Both the position numbers and the translations under genes were made by a program. Of a stretch of 64,000 nucleotides of DNA, positions 35,550 to 43,536 are shown piece by piece. Where the stretch lies: contig JACHMT010000001.1 of the NCBI GenBank assembly GCA_014208095.1, positions 1,736,001-1,800,000 of the forward strand, given 5' to 3'. How positions within the stretch are numbered: the first letter of the stretch is position 1; every line of letters begins with the position of its first letter. The notes below the pieces were generated by a model. That model saw nothing but the letters and a program-made list of their open reading frames with translations, made no database searches and was not told where the DNA came from. Origin of the DNA: Actinospineispora eucalypti. Its GTDB lineage: Bacteria; Actinomycetota; Actinomycetes; Mycobacteriales; Pseudonocardiaceae.

Positions 35550-35563
35550 TGAAACTTGTTCTA
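35550..35563. promoter_or_regulatory. KstR-type operator
   Basis: TGAAACTTGTTCTA fits the KstR consensus TNNAACNNGTTNNA exactly, and the right half continues TAGTTT, as in known sites. It lies 21 bp upstream of the TAGGCT -10 box at 35585-35590, over the -35 region. KstR is the cholesterol-regulon TetR repressor of actinobacteria. Confidence 0.6.
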
Positions 35564-35597
35564 GTTTTTCCGGCGCGTCTTCAATAGGCTCGACCGG

Positions 35598-36671
35598 GTG
35601 ATCTCCACCGTGGTCTGGGGCACCGGCAACGTCGGCCGTGCGGCCATCCGCGCCGTTGCCGCCCACCCGGAGCTGCAACTCGTTGCCGTCGTCGTTCGGA
35701 ACCCGGACAAGGTCGGCCGGGACGCCGGCGAGCTGGCCGGCCTGGACGGGCGGCTCGGCGTGCCCGCCACCGACGACGTGGACGCCGTGCTGGCCGGGAA
35801 GCCGCGCGCCGTGGTGTACGCGGCGTCCGGGGACATCCGGCCGGACGACGCGCTGGCCGACATCTGCCGGGCGATCGGGGCCGGCGCGGTGGTCGTCACC
35901 CCGTCGCTGTACGCCCTGTACGACCACCGGAGCGCGCCGAAGGAGCTGCGCGACCCGGTGCTCGCCGCGATCGCGGCCGGCGGCGGCTCGCTGTTCGTCT
36001 CGGGGGTCGACCCCGGCTGGGCCAACGACGTGCTGCCGCTGCTGGTCAGCGGGCTCGGCACGGTGGTCGAGGTGATCCGCTGCCAGGAGATCTTCGACTA
36101 CTCCACCTACGACCAGCCCGACGCCGTGCGCTACCTGGTCGGCATGGGCCAGCCGATGGACTACCAGCCACCCATGCTCATGCCCTCGGTGCCGACCATG
36201 GTGTGGGGCGGCCAGCTGCGGCTGATGGCGCGTGCACTCGGCGTCGAACTGGAGGACATCCGCGAGACGTGCGACCGGCGTTCGCTGGACGCCACGGTCG
36301 GCACCGCGATGATGGGCGAGTTCGAGGCCGGCACGCAGGGCGCGGTGCGGTTCGAGGTGCAGGGCATAGTGGACGGCGAGCCGCGCATCGTGGTCGAGCA
36401 CGTGACCCGCATCCACCCGTCCTGCGCGCCCGAATGGCCGATGCCGCCGGACGGCACCGGGGCGCACCGGGTGATCATCGAGGGCCGCCCGCGCATCGAG
36501 GTCACCATCGAGGCGGCCGACGAGGGGGAGAACCGCTCGGCCGGTGGGAACGCCACCGCCGTCGGCCGGCTGGTGAACGCCATCGACTGGCTCGCCGGTG
36601 CGGCGCCGGGCCTCTACGACGCGCTGGACGTCCCGCTCCGCCCCGGGAAGCTGGAGAGAAAACCACGATGA
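35598..36671 (+). CDS. Dihydrodipicolinate-reductase-like NAD(P)-binding oxidoreductase
   Basis: 357 residues. A Rossmann start VVWGTGNVGRAAIRAV and VVVTPSLYALYDHRS, then GVDPGWANDVLPLL and IRCQEIFDYSTYDQPDA, as in the NAD(P)H-dependent amine-dehydrogenase/DapB-like proteins found in actinobacterial steroid and aromatic gene clusters. GTG 35598 is supported by TAGGCT 7 nt upstream (leaderless start) and lies behind the KstR-type site. The stop overlaps the AhpD-like start by 4 nt. Substrate unknown. Confidence 0.82.
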   Translation: MISTVVWGTGNVGRAAIRAVAAHPELQLVAVVVRNPDKVGRDAGELAGLDGRLGVPATDDVDAVLAGKPRAVVYAASGDIRPDDALADICRAIGAGAVVVTPSLYALYDHRSAPKELRDPVLAAIAAGGGSLFVSGVDPGWANDVLPLLVSGLGTVVEVIRCQEIFDYSTYDQPDAVRYLVGMGQPMDYQPPMLMPSVPTMVWGGQLRLMARALGVELEDIRETCDRRSLDATVGTAMMGEFEAGTQGAVRFEVQGIVDGEPRIVVEHVTRIHPSCAPEWPMPPDGTGAHRVIIEGRPRIEVTIEAADEGENRSAGGNATAVGRLVNAIDWLAGAAPGLYDALDVPLRPGKLERKPR

Positions 36672-37153
36672 TCATCGACGTGCCCGAGGGCAAGGACCCG
36701 ATCCAGTACGTGTGGGGCGAGATGGTCCCCGGCATCGGGGTCGCCGCCTCGAAGTTCTCCATGGCGGTCTACGCCGACTCGACCCTCGGGCTGCGCGAGT
36801 TCGAGGCCGCCCGGCTGCGCATCGCCCAGATCAACGGCTGCCTGTTCTGTCAGGACTGGCGGACCGAACGGGACGGGGAGAAGGTCGAGGAAGGCTTCGC
36901 GGAGGCGGTCGCGGGGTGGCGCACCGCGGGCGTCCTCGACGACCGCACCCGGCTGGCCGCCGAGTACGCCGAGCGCTACGCGGTCGATCATCACGGACTC
37001 GACGACGAGTTCTGGGCTCGGATGACCGGGAGTTACGACCAGCGGGAGATCGTGGAGCTGAGCATGAGCATCGGGTCGTGGCTGGCTTTTGGGCGGCTGA
37101 ACCGGGTGCTCGGTCTCGATACGGCGTGCGTGCTGCCCGGTCACGCCCGGTAG
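36668..37153 (+). CDS. Carboxymuconolactone-decarboxylase/AhpD-like protein
   Basis: 161 residues. RLRIAQINGCLFCQDW carries the CxxC of the AhpD branch of the CMD family, and an acidic helix with YAVDHHGLDDEFW follows; LSMSIGSWLAFGRLNRVLGLD closes the fold. AhpD-type proteins are disulfide reductants; the CMD branch decarboxylates. Overlaps the upstream reductase by ATGA, so both form one translation unit. Inverted-repeat copy D follows. Confidence 0.82.
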   Translation: MIIDVPEGKDPIQYVWGEMVPGIGVAASKFSMAVYADSTLGLREFEAARLRIAQINGCLFCQDWRTERDGEKVEEGFAEAVAGWRTAGVLDDRTRLAAEYAERYAVDHHGLDDEFWARMTGSYDQREIVELSMSIGSWLAFGRLNRVLGLDTACVLPGHAR

Positions 37154-37156
37154 GGC

Positions 37157-37505
37157 TCGGTTTAAAGATCGGCTTGGACGGCCGCGGGTGGGGTGGTCTG
37201 CCGCGGCTCGGGCGCGGCCTCTTGCGTTCGGTTCGGGGCGGGCGGCTGGTTTCACTTGCGTTTCGCGAGGGGTACATGGTGGGGGTTGGCGCAAGATCGA
37301 ACCCCATGGTGTTCCCCTCGTGAAACCAGAGTGACGGATGGTGCGGCAGCGGCGCCCAGTCCATGATCAGCATGACATGGTGGTCGCTCTGGGGCGTCCG
37401 GAGCGACTGTGATGTCATGGTGACCATGTAAACCGCAACGGGCCGCACCTGAGCCGCGGCAGGCCAACCCAACCGCGGCCGTCCAAGCCGTCTTTTAGAA
37501 CCGGC
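37157..37505. repeat. Long inverted-repeat element, copy D
   Basis: It fills the gap between convergent genes. The left end GGTTTAAAGATCGGCTTGGA and the right arm (reverse complement GGTTCTAAAAGACGGCTTGG) share TGGTCTGCCGCGGCTCGGGC-like sequence. A segment with GAGGGGTACATGGTGGGGGT and AAGATCGAACCCC is nearly repeated in copy E. The inner stem has CATGACAT/ATGTCATG. Confidence 0.8.
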
Positions 37506-37512
37506 ACCGCGC

Positions 37513-38550
37513 TCAGTCCAGTTGCGGAACCACGCGGGAGCCAATCAGTTCGACCATGTCGCGGAACTCGCCCGCCGGCTGGCCGCCCATGTCCAGGTAG
37601 AGCAGGTTGGTGTCCGTGGTGAGCATCTCCGACCAGGTGTTCAGCCGGTCGGCCACCTCGTCGGCACTACCTACCAACGCGGGACCCCGGGTGGTGAGGA
37701 AGTCGAAGTCGAAGGGCTTGCGGATGAAGGCCGGCGGGTCCGGGTTGACCCGGGGGATGATCTCCTTCATCAGCTCGAAGTAGGCGCGGTAGCGGGGCTC
37801 CCAGCGGGCTCGCGCGGCCTGGCTGGTCTCGCCCACGTTCACGTGCCAGCAGGCGCCGACCCTCGGTTCGTGCGGGTGGCCGTAGGAGGCGAACCGCTCC
37901 CGGTAGGTGGCCACCACCGGCTTGAACATCTCCGGGTTGCCGAACGCGCTGGGCAGCATCAGGTCCAGGCCGAGGCGCGCGGCCAGCTCGGCGGTGGACT
38001 CCGACGCGCCGCCGCCGATCCACAGCGGCAGCACGCCGACCGGCGGCGGCTGGAGCACGAACTCCTCGATCGGCGCGCGGTGCGCCGAGCCCGGCCAGTT
38101 GACCTCCTTGCCGCTCCACAGCTGTACCAGCAGCTCTACGGCGTCGTGGAACAGCTCGTGCGAGTCCTCGATCTTCTGCCCGAACAGGGTGTAGGTGGAC
38201 ACGAAGAAGTTGCCCCGGCCGACCACCACCTCGCAGCGCCCGCCGGACAGCACGTCCACGGTGGCGTAGTCCTCGGCCACCCGCACCGGGTCCAGGTTGG
38301 CGGCCAGGGTGACCGCCGTGGACAGCCGCAGTCGCCGGGTGCGCTCACCGATCGCCGACAGCATCACCGGCGGCGAGGAGAAGGTGTACTCCAGCCCGTG
38401 GTGTTCGCCGATGTGCACGCCGTGGAAGCCGACCTCGTCGGCCGCCGCGGCCGCCTCCACCACGCCCCGGTGCCGCTCGGCGTGGGTCTCGCGGTACCCG
38501 GTCACCGGGTCGGTCACCAGGTCGCCGAGGGTCATCAGGCTGAGCTTCAT
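37513..38550 (-). CDS. LLM-class flavin-dependent oxidoreductase
   Basis: 345 residues. LSLMTLGDLVTDPVTG, GFHGVHIGEHHGLEY, RLRLSTAVTLAANLDPVRVAEDYATVDVLSGGR and VGRGNFFVSTYTLFG with LPLWIGGGASE are classical luciferase-like monooxygenase motifs. HIGEHH is typical of the FMN-dependent alkanal-monooxygenase branch. ATG 38550 is chosen (MKLSLMTLG). The ACCAAACAGCGTTAGGTT dyad lies 43 bp upstream of the start. Probably a Baeyer-Villiger or ring-hydroxylating step; substrate unknown. Confidence 0.86.
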   Translation of the reverse strand: MKLSLMTLGDLVTDPVTGYRETHAERHRGVVEAAAAADEVGFHGVHIGEHHGLEYTFSSPPVMLSAIGERTRRLRLSTAVTLAANLDPVRVAEDYATVDVLSGGRCEVVVGRGNFFVSTYTLFGQKIEDSHELFHDAVELLVQLWSGKEVNWPGSAHRAPIEEFVLQPPPVGVLPLWIGGGASESTAELAARLGLDLMLPSAFGNPEMFKPVVATYRERFASYGHPHEPRVGACWHVNVGETSQAARARWEPRYRAYFELMKEIIPRVNPDPPAFIRKPFDFDFLTTRGPALVGSADEVADRLNTWSEMLTTDTNLLYLDMGGQPAGEFRDMVELIGSRVVPQLD

Positions 38551-38592
38551 GGACGGGCCTTTCCGGGCTTCGGGAGGTCTTGCCGACACTCT

Positions 38593-38610
38593 ACCAAACA
38601 GCGTTAGGTT
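38593..38610. promoter_or_regulatory. ACCNAACNNNGTTNGGT-like operator, site 2
   Basis: ACCAAACAGCGTTAGGTT, in the promoter of the minus-strand LLM gene, at the 3' end of the hydrolase gene. The first 17 bases form a good dyad: ACCNAAC-NNN-GTTNGGT. Confidence 0.55.
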
Positions 38611-38613
38611 TTG

Positions 38614-39798
38614 TCAGTGTTTGTCCATGAAGCCGTGCCGGTGCATCCAGCCGTGCACCAGGTCGGCGGCGGTGGCCAGGTGGGAGCGCTGGTCGGCGCC
38701 GCTGAAGTAGTGGTTGGCCTCGGGCAGCTCGGCCAGCTCCTTGTCCGGGTGGCCGATCGCCTGGAACACCTGTTGCTGGTGGCTGACCGGGACGGCGTCG
38801 TCGCACCCGTTGCGGACCACCAGTACCGGCGCGCTCACCCGGGGCGCGGCGTCGCCGGCGTCCACCTGCGCGGCATCCAGGCTCCACTGGGACAGCCAGC
38901 CGCGGGCGGTGGTGAACCGCATCAGCGCCCCGGGGCTGTGGTTGGCCACGGCGGGGTCGCCCAGGTAGCTCCAGCCCGGCCTGCGGCCGTTCGGCTCGAT
39001 CGCCGGGTCCAGCCAGCGCGGGTCGGCCATGGTGCCGTGCACGACGAAGGCGTGCTCCCGCTCGGGATGCCCGGCGGCCGCGAACCCGGCCAGCTTGTCC
39101 CGGGCGAAATCGGTGATCCGGCGGGACCGGGCGCGCTGGCGTTCCCGGTAGGCGGCCAGGAAGTCGGCCGAGTAGGGCGGCTGGTTGGGGTTGGCCGGGT
39201 CGTAGAGGTCGAACTCGGCGTCCCGGTCCCGCTCCGGCTCCAGCTCGTTGGTGATCGAGGCGTCCAGGAACTCGGTGAGCAGCCGGTGCCGGCTGCGCGG
39301 CGCGGCCAGCTGCAGGACCCCGTCGGCGGCGGGCAGCTCGGTTTCGGCCAGCGGGCTGGGCTCGCCGGCGGCGGTGTGGGTGATCTTCGGCTGCTCCGCC
39401 TCGGCCTGGTAGCCCATCATCGGCGAGCCGCCGCCGCTCCAGCCGGCCAGCACCACCTTCCGGTAGCCCAGCCGCTCCCGCGCGTCGCGCACGCAGGCGG
39501 CCAGGTCCAGCAGCACGTTCTCCATCTGCAGCGCGGCGTCGCCGGTCGAGTAGCGGTTGGCCGAGCCGATCACGTGCAGGCCGGTTCGGGCCAGCTCGGG
39601 GAACAGTGGCAGGTAGGCCGGCGAGCCGATCGGGTGCATGGCCACGATCACCGTGTCCGAGTCCCGCTCGCCGCGCAGCAGCTGCGCCTGGCGCACCACG
39701 TGGTCGTCGATGCTGCCGTAGACGTCCTTCCGCGCAACCCGCTCGCGGGTGACGATCAGGTAAGGCGTACGGCGGTACTTGGTCCGTTCCGGCGTCAC
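38614..39798 (-). CDS. Large alpha/beta hydrolase (esterase/thioesterase-like)
   Basis: About 394 residues. The nucleophile elbow AGWSGGGSP, acid in NGCDDAVPVSHQQ and His in LPEANHYFSGADQ; a long insertion between (about 150-270) forms the lid. It resembles the secreted/cytosolic alpha/beta hydrolases found in actinobacterial steroid and terpene clusters. GTG 39798 has TAAGGT 8 nt upstream (leaderless pattern), and the operator at 39812-39829 overlaps the promoter; ATG 39816 is an alternative. No signal peptide. Confidence 0.78.
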   Translation of the reverse strand: MTPERTKYRRTPYLIVTRERVARKDVYGSIDDHVVRQAQLLRGERDSDTVIVAMHPIGSPAYLPLFPELARTGLHVIGSANRYSTGDAALQMENVLLDLAACVRDARERLGYRKVVLAGWSGGGSPMMGYQAEAEQPKITHTAAGEPSPLAETELPAADGVLQLAAPRSRHRLLTEFLDASITNELEPERDRDAEFDLYDPANPNQPPYSADFLAAYRERQRARSRRITDFARDKLAGFAAAGHPEREHAFVVHGTMADPRWLDPAIEPNGRRPGWSYLGDPAVANHSPGALMRFTTARGWLSQWSLDAAQVDAGDAAPRVSAPVLVVRNGCDDAVPVSHQQQVFQAIGHPDKELAELPEANHYFSGADQRSHLATAADLVHGWMHRHGFMDKH

Positions 39799-39811
39799 GG
39801 TCCAGTACCTT

Positions 39812-39829
39812 ACCATTCAGTGTTTGGTT
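39812..39829. promoter_or_regulatory. ACCNAACNNNGTTNGGT-like operator, site 3
   Basis: ACCATTCAGTGTTTGGTT in the divergent promoter between the large hydrolase (minus) and the HMG-CoA-lyase-like gene (plus). Aligns with sites 1, 2 and 4. Confidence 0.55.
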
Positions 39830-39850
39830 ATTGGAGGGAGGAACTGCCCG

Positions 39851-40747
39851 GTGATCGATGTCATCGAGGTCAGCCCGAGGGACGGGCTGCAGAACGAGCC
39901 GGTGGCGCTGCCCACCGGGGCGAAGATCGAGCTGATCGAACGGGCGGCGGCGGCCGGCGCGCGCCGAATCGAGGCGGTCTCCTTCGTCCGGCCGGACGCG
40001 GTGCCGGCGATGGCCGACGCGGAAGCGGTGATGAAGGGGCTGGACCGCCGCCCCGGGGTGTCCTACATCGGGTTGGTGCTGAACCGGCGGGGCCTGGCGC
40101 GGGCGGTGGACGCCGGCGTCGACGAGATCAACGTGGTGGTGCCGGTGACCGACGAGTTCGCCCGGCGCAACCAGAACGCCTCCGCCGAGGCGCTGATCGA
40201 GATGGCCGAGGAGGTCGTCGCCGAGGCGGCCGGCCGGGACCTGCCCGGTTCGGTGACCCTGGCGGTGTCCTTCGGCTGCCCGTTCTCCGGCGAGGTGGAC
40301 CCGGCGCGGGTGGTCGAGTTCGGGGTGCGCGCGGCGCGGGCCGGAGCGGCCGAGCTGGCCCTGGCCGACACCATCGGGGTGGCGGTGCCGGCCCAGGTGC
40401 GCGGGCTGGTGGACAAACTGCGCGCCGAGCTGGGGGACGGGACGCCCCCGCTGCGCATGCACTTCCACAACACTCGCAACACCGGTTACGCGAACGCGGT
40501 CGCCTCGGTGGACCTGGGGGTCACCCGGCTGGACGCCAGCACCGGCGGCATCGGCGGCTGCCCGTTCGCGCCCGGGGCTACCGGCAACATCGCCACCGAG
40601 GACCTGGTCTACCTGCTCGAACGCAGCGGCCTGCGCACCGGTCTGGACCTCGCCGCACTGATCGACACCGCCGGGTTCCTGGCCGGTGCGCTCGGGCGGC
40701 CGGTGCCCGCGCTACTGCCCCGGGCGGGCGGCTTCCCGGCCGGCTGA
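39851..40747 (+). CDS. Hydroxymethylglutaryl-CoA lyase-like enzyme
   Basis: 298 residues. TIM-barrel HMGL family: EVSPRDGLQNEP (R10-D11 metal/proton site), VLNRRGLARAVDAG, FGCPFSGEVDP, HFHNTRNTGYANA (metal His pair H204, H206) and GIGGCPFAPGATGN with the loop cysteine C237. All catalytic residues are present. It cleaves 3-hydroxy-3-methylglutaryl-CoA or a homologue to acetyl-CoA and a 3-oxoacid. GGAGGGAGGA precedes GTG 39851. With the carboxylase pair at 10.8-14.5 kb and crotonase genes here, it fits leucine or acyclic-terpene breakdown. Confidence 0.9.
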   Translation: MIDVIEVSPRDGLQNEPVALPTGAKIELIERAAAAGARRIEAVSFVRPDAVPAMADAEAVMKGLDRRPGVSYIGLVLNRRGLARAVDAGVDEINVVVPVTDEFARRNQNASAEALIEMAEEVVAEAAGRDLPGSVTLAVSFGCPFSGEVDPARVVEFGVRAARAGAAELALADTIGVAVPAQVRGLVDKLRAELGDGTPPLRMHFHNTRNTGYANAVASVDLGVTRLDASTGGIGGCPFAPGATGNIATEDLVYLLERSGLRTGLDLAALIDTAGFLAGALGRPVPALLPRAGGFPAG

Positions 40748-40984
40748 GACCGGGCCGGCGCCGAGGGGTGCCGCGGCGGCCTCCGGGGACACGCGGGGGC
40801 CGCGCAGGGCGTGGTGCGCGGCGATTCCCCTGGTCAGGATCGGCGAAAGCTCCGAGCCGGGGCAGCATCGGAGGTCGACCACGTTGTCCCCGTACCGCCG
40901 GTGCGGGTCGTGCGAGCGGAACCGGCCGTCGTCCAGCGTGGGCGCGAAGGTTTCACAGAGGAAGCAGAAGGCCTCGTGCGTCAT
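40712..40984 (-). CDS. Small cysteine-rich protein
   Basis: 90 residues. FCFLC and RCCPGSE give four cysteines in two pairs, so a metal site is possible; HDPHRRYGDNVVD lies between. It overlaps the HMG-CoA-lyase-like 3' end by 36 bp (convergent). Coding support is only the intact frame from an ATG and the clustered Cys. Nothing else is visible between 40985 and 41114 except GC-rich inverted repeats. Confidence 0.45.
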   Translation of the reverse strand: MTHEAFCFLCETFAPTLDDGRFRSHDPHRRYGDNVVDLRCCPGSELSPILTRGIAAHHALRGPRVSPEAAAAPLGAGPVSAGREAARPGQ

Positions 40985-41114
40985 GCTCGCTCATTTCGAA
41001 CCGAGTGACCGACCGGAGCAATCGCTATCTTAGTGGACCGTTTCCAACCAGGTCCAGCAGGTCGCGAACAGCCTGCTGAGGCAATCGGTAGCAGTGGCTA
41101 TCTAGTTGGCTGGG

Positions 41115-41837
41115 CTATGCACTGGCCCGGGTGCCGTCGCGCGGCGGCACGACGGCCGGCGCGGGCACCTGCGGCGGGACGTGCGGCTGGGGCGCCGGGT
41201 TGGGTATCGGCGGCGCCTGGGTCGAGCCGGCGCGCTCCACGGCGGCCAGCACCACGCTGTCGATGATCCGCTCGCAGACCAGGTCGAACAGCTCGTCCGG
41301 GGTGAGCGCGCTGCGCGCCGCGGCGTCGGTCAGGTACGGGGTGGCCGCCGCGTCGACGACCTCGGTGGACATGCCCCGCCGCGCCTCGTGCAGCGCGCTG
41401 CCGATGGCGTACAGCTCGAGCGCCTCCAGCATCGGGGCGATCGCGCCGACCGGCACGTTCTCCGCCCAGAGCAGGGCGACCGTGGCGTCCAGCTGCGCCG
41501 CGCCGATGCCCAGCGGCTGGCGGCCCAGCATCACCGGCACCAGGTCGGGGTGGTCCCGGAAGGCCTGGCGCAGGTTGCGCACGTTGCGCATCAGCCAGAC
41601 CCGCCACGGCTCGTCCGGGCTCTGCGGGGTGCGCACGGCCTCCAGCGCGAGCCGGGCCGCGCCGACGATGATCTCTTCCTTGTTCTCGAAATGGTGGTAG
41701 AGCGTGGCGCCGTTGATCTTCAGGCGGTCCGCCAGGTGGCGGATGCTGAGCGCCTCGATGCCCTCCTTGTCGATGATCTCCAGGGCGACCTCGAGCGCTC
41801 TGCGCTTGGAGATCAGGGCGGTTCTGGGTCGCGCCAC
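41115..41837 (-). CDS. TetR-family regulator with C-terminal TetR_C domain
   Basis: 240 residues. N-terminal HTH: KRRALEVALEIIDKEGIEALSIRHLADRLKINGATLYHHFENKEEI region (recognition part INGATLYHHFENKEEI), the form seen in TetR(B/D)-like proteins, then a helical ligand-binding domain. The last 45 residues are proline-rich. A 13-bp palindrome CAAGTGTCACTTG at about 41881 lies in its own promoter, and the whole site ACCAAGTGTCACTTGTT has the same layout as the ACCNAAC operators, so it is the best candidate for the regulator of that regulon. Confidence 0.85.
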   Translation of the reverse strand: MARPRTALISKRRALEVALEIIDKEGIEALSIRHLADRLKINGATLYHHFENKEEIIVGAARLALEAVRTPQSPDEPWRVWLMRNVRNLRQAFRDHPDLVPVMLGRQPLGIGAAQLDATVALLWAENVPVGAIAPMLEALELYAIGSALHEARRGMSTEVVDAAATPYLTDAAARSALTPDELFDLVCERIIDSVVLAAVERAGSTQAPPIPNPAPQPHVPPQVPAPAVVPPRDGTRASA

Positions 41838-41878
41838 CGGTGTGCTCCTCGTCCGCGGATCGGGGTCCTCGGTACGCT

Positions 41879-41895
41879 ACCAAGTGTCACTTGTT
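41879..41895. promoter_or_regulatory. TetR autoregulatory palindrome
   Basis: CAAGTGTCACTTG is perfect about a central T, within ACCAAGTGTCACTTGTT, 42 bp upstream of the TetR start. Confidence 0.55.
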
Positions 41896-41907
41896 AAAGG
41901 GCGCGCG

Positions 41908-42636
41908 CTAGGGGTGCGCGTCCGGCGGTTTCACCCCTCTGAGCAGCGACTGAAACACCTTCCGGTCCAGCTCGAGCCGCTCGGAGACGGTTCCGGCCTG
42001 TTCATCTCTGAGTAGTCGCTTGGTAGCGGCCAGTGCGGCGGACGGCTTGCCGGTCAGCGCCGCCACCCGGCCGCTCACCATTTCACGCAGCGCCTCGGCA
42101 TCCGGCGCGACCGCGTTCAGCAGGCCCATCCCCAGCGCCTCGGCGGCGTCGAAGGGCTCGCCGAACAGCATCAGCTCGGCCGCCTTCCGCGCCCCGACCA
42201 GGCGGGGGAGCAGCAGCGTAGACGCCGCCTCGGGCACCAGTCCGAGGTCCACGAAGGGCAGCCGGAAGACCGCGCGCGCACTCGCGTAGGCCAGGTCGCA
42301 GTGCGGCAGCACGGTGGTGCCGACGCCGATCGCCGGCCCGTCCACCTCGGCGACCAGCACCGGCCGCAGCGCGTGCAGCGCGGCCAGGAAGCGCAGTGGC
42401 GGCGCGTCGTCCCCGGTCGGCGGGTTGGCGGCCATGTCCTTCAGGTCGTTGCCGGCGGTGAACGAGCCGCCGGAGCCGGTCAGTAGCACCACCCGGATGT
42501 CCGGGTTCTCGGTGGCCTCGGCCAGCGCGTCGGCCAGCCCGGCGTACATCGCCATGGTGATCGCGTTGCGTTTGGCCGGCCGGTTCAGCGTGATCGTGCG
42601 CAGCCCGTCCTCGTCATTTACTAGTAGATCGCTCAC
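41908..42636 (-). CDS. Enoyl-CoA hydratase/isomerase family protein
   Basis: 242 residues. TLNRPAKRNAIT, GSFTAGNDLKDM (oxyanion hole region) and GPAIGVGTTVLPHCDLAYAS of the crotonase fold, with the FVDLGLVPEAAST region. Overlaps the upstream SDR by 4 nt (GTGA), so the two form one operon behind the ACCATATGGCGTTAGATT site. Catalyses hydration or isomerisation of an enoyl-CoA; Glu positions in the first loop appear substituted (VGTT), so isomerase activity is equally likely. Confidence 0.86.
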   Translation of the reverse strand: MSDLLVNDEDGLRTITLNRPAKRNAITMAMYAGLADALAEATENPDIRVVLLTGSGGSFTAGNDLKDMAANPPTGDDAPPLRFLAALHALRPVLVAEVDGPAIGVGTTVLPHCDLAYASARAVFRLPFVDLGLVPEAASTLLLPRLVGARKAAELMLFGEPFDAAEALGMGLLNAVAPDAEALREMVSGRVAALTGKPSAALAATKRLLRDEQAGTVSERLELDRKVFQSLLRGVKPPDAHP

Positions 42637-43391
42637 TTGGGGGCCATCCGGATCGCTCCGTCCAGTCGGATCGTCTCGCCGTTGACCATCGGGTTGCGCA
42701 CGATGAACGCCACGCAGTCGGCGAACTCGGCCGGGTCGCCCATCCGGCTGGGGTGCGGCACCTGCCGGGCCAGCGAGCGCTGCGCCGCCTCGGGCAGCCC
42801 GAGCAGCAGCGGCGTCTCGAACATGCCGGGCGCCACGGTGACCACCCGGATCGCGTGCTGGGCGAACTCGCGGGCGATCGGCAGGGTCATCCCGGCCACC
42901 CCGGCCTTGGCGGCGGTGTACGCGGCCTGGCCGATCTGCCCGTCGGTGGCGGCCACCGAGGAGGTGCAGACGATCACGCCCCGGTCGCCGTCCACCGGTT
43001 GGTTGCCGGCCATCGGCTCGGCGGCCAGCCGGATCACGTTGAACGTGCCGATCAGGTTCGCCGTCACCGTGCGGGTGAAACCGGCCAGCGGGGTGGCCGC
43101 GCCGTCGCGGCCCAGCACCTTGGTGGCGTCCGGCACGCCGGCGCAGTTGACCACGATCCGCAGCGGGCCGAGCTCGGTGGCGGCGCGCACCGCCGCGCGC
43201 ACGTCCGCCTCCTCGGTGACGTCGGCGGGGGCGAACACCGCGCCGATCCGGCGCGCCGTCTCGGCGCCGTCCGACCGGGGGAGGTCGCAGATCACCACCC
43301 GCGCGCCCTCGTCGATCAACCGCCGCGCGATGGCCAGGCCGAGCCCGGACGCCCCGCCGGTGACCAGTGCGGAACAACCTTCGGGATGCAT
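42633..43391 (-). CDS. SDR, type II 3-hydroxyacyl-CoA dehydrogenase-like
   Basis: 252 residues. SALVTGGASGLGLAIA, DVTEEAD, VNCAG, YTAAK catalytic motif, and the C-terminal NGETIRLDGAIRMAPK shared with the SDR at 21297-22064: two paralogues in one window. ATG 43391 is leaderless by position, with TATGCT 7 nt upstream. First gene of an operon with enoyl-CoA hydratase and under operator site 4. Confidence 0.88.
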   Translation of the reverse strand: MHPEGCSALVTGGASGLGLAIARRLIDEGARVVICDLPRSDGAETARRIGAVFAPADVTEEADVRAAVRAATELGPLRIVVNCAGVPDATKVLGRDGAATPLAGFTRTVTANLIGTFNVIRLAAEPMAGNQPVDGDRGVIVCTSSVAATDGQIGQAAYTAAKAGVAGMTLPIAREFAQHAIRVVTVAPGMFETPLLLGLPEAAQRSLARQVPHPSRMGDPAEFADCVAFIVRNPMVNGETIRLDGAIRMAPK

Positions 43392-43404
43392 GCTTGGGAG
43401 CATA

Positions 43405-43422
43405 ACCATATGGCGTTAGATT
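43405..43422. promoter_or_regulatory. ACCNAACNNNGTTNGGT-like operator, site 4
   Basis: ACCATATGGCGTTAGATT directly upstream of the SDR -10 box, in the divergent gap with the 43537 gene. Confidence 0.5.
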
Positions 43423-43536
43423 GAGGCGTCCCGACGGAGTGGCGGTACTTGTGGTGCGTACTAACCTCATAGTATTGAGACCGGTGGATAGCATCCGGTA
43501 CATTCGGCGCCCGCGGGGAATGAGGAGAGGTCGGCG

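Noticed and set aside
41033..41266. Plus ORF upstream of the TetR end
   Set aside because: Antisense to the proline-rich TetR tail; no motif and no start signal.
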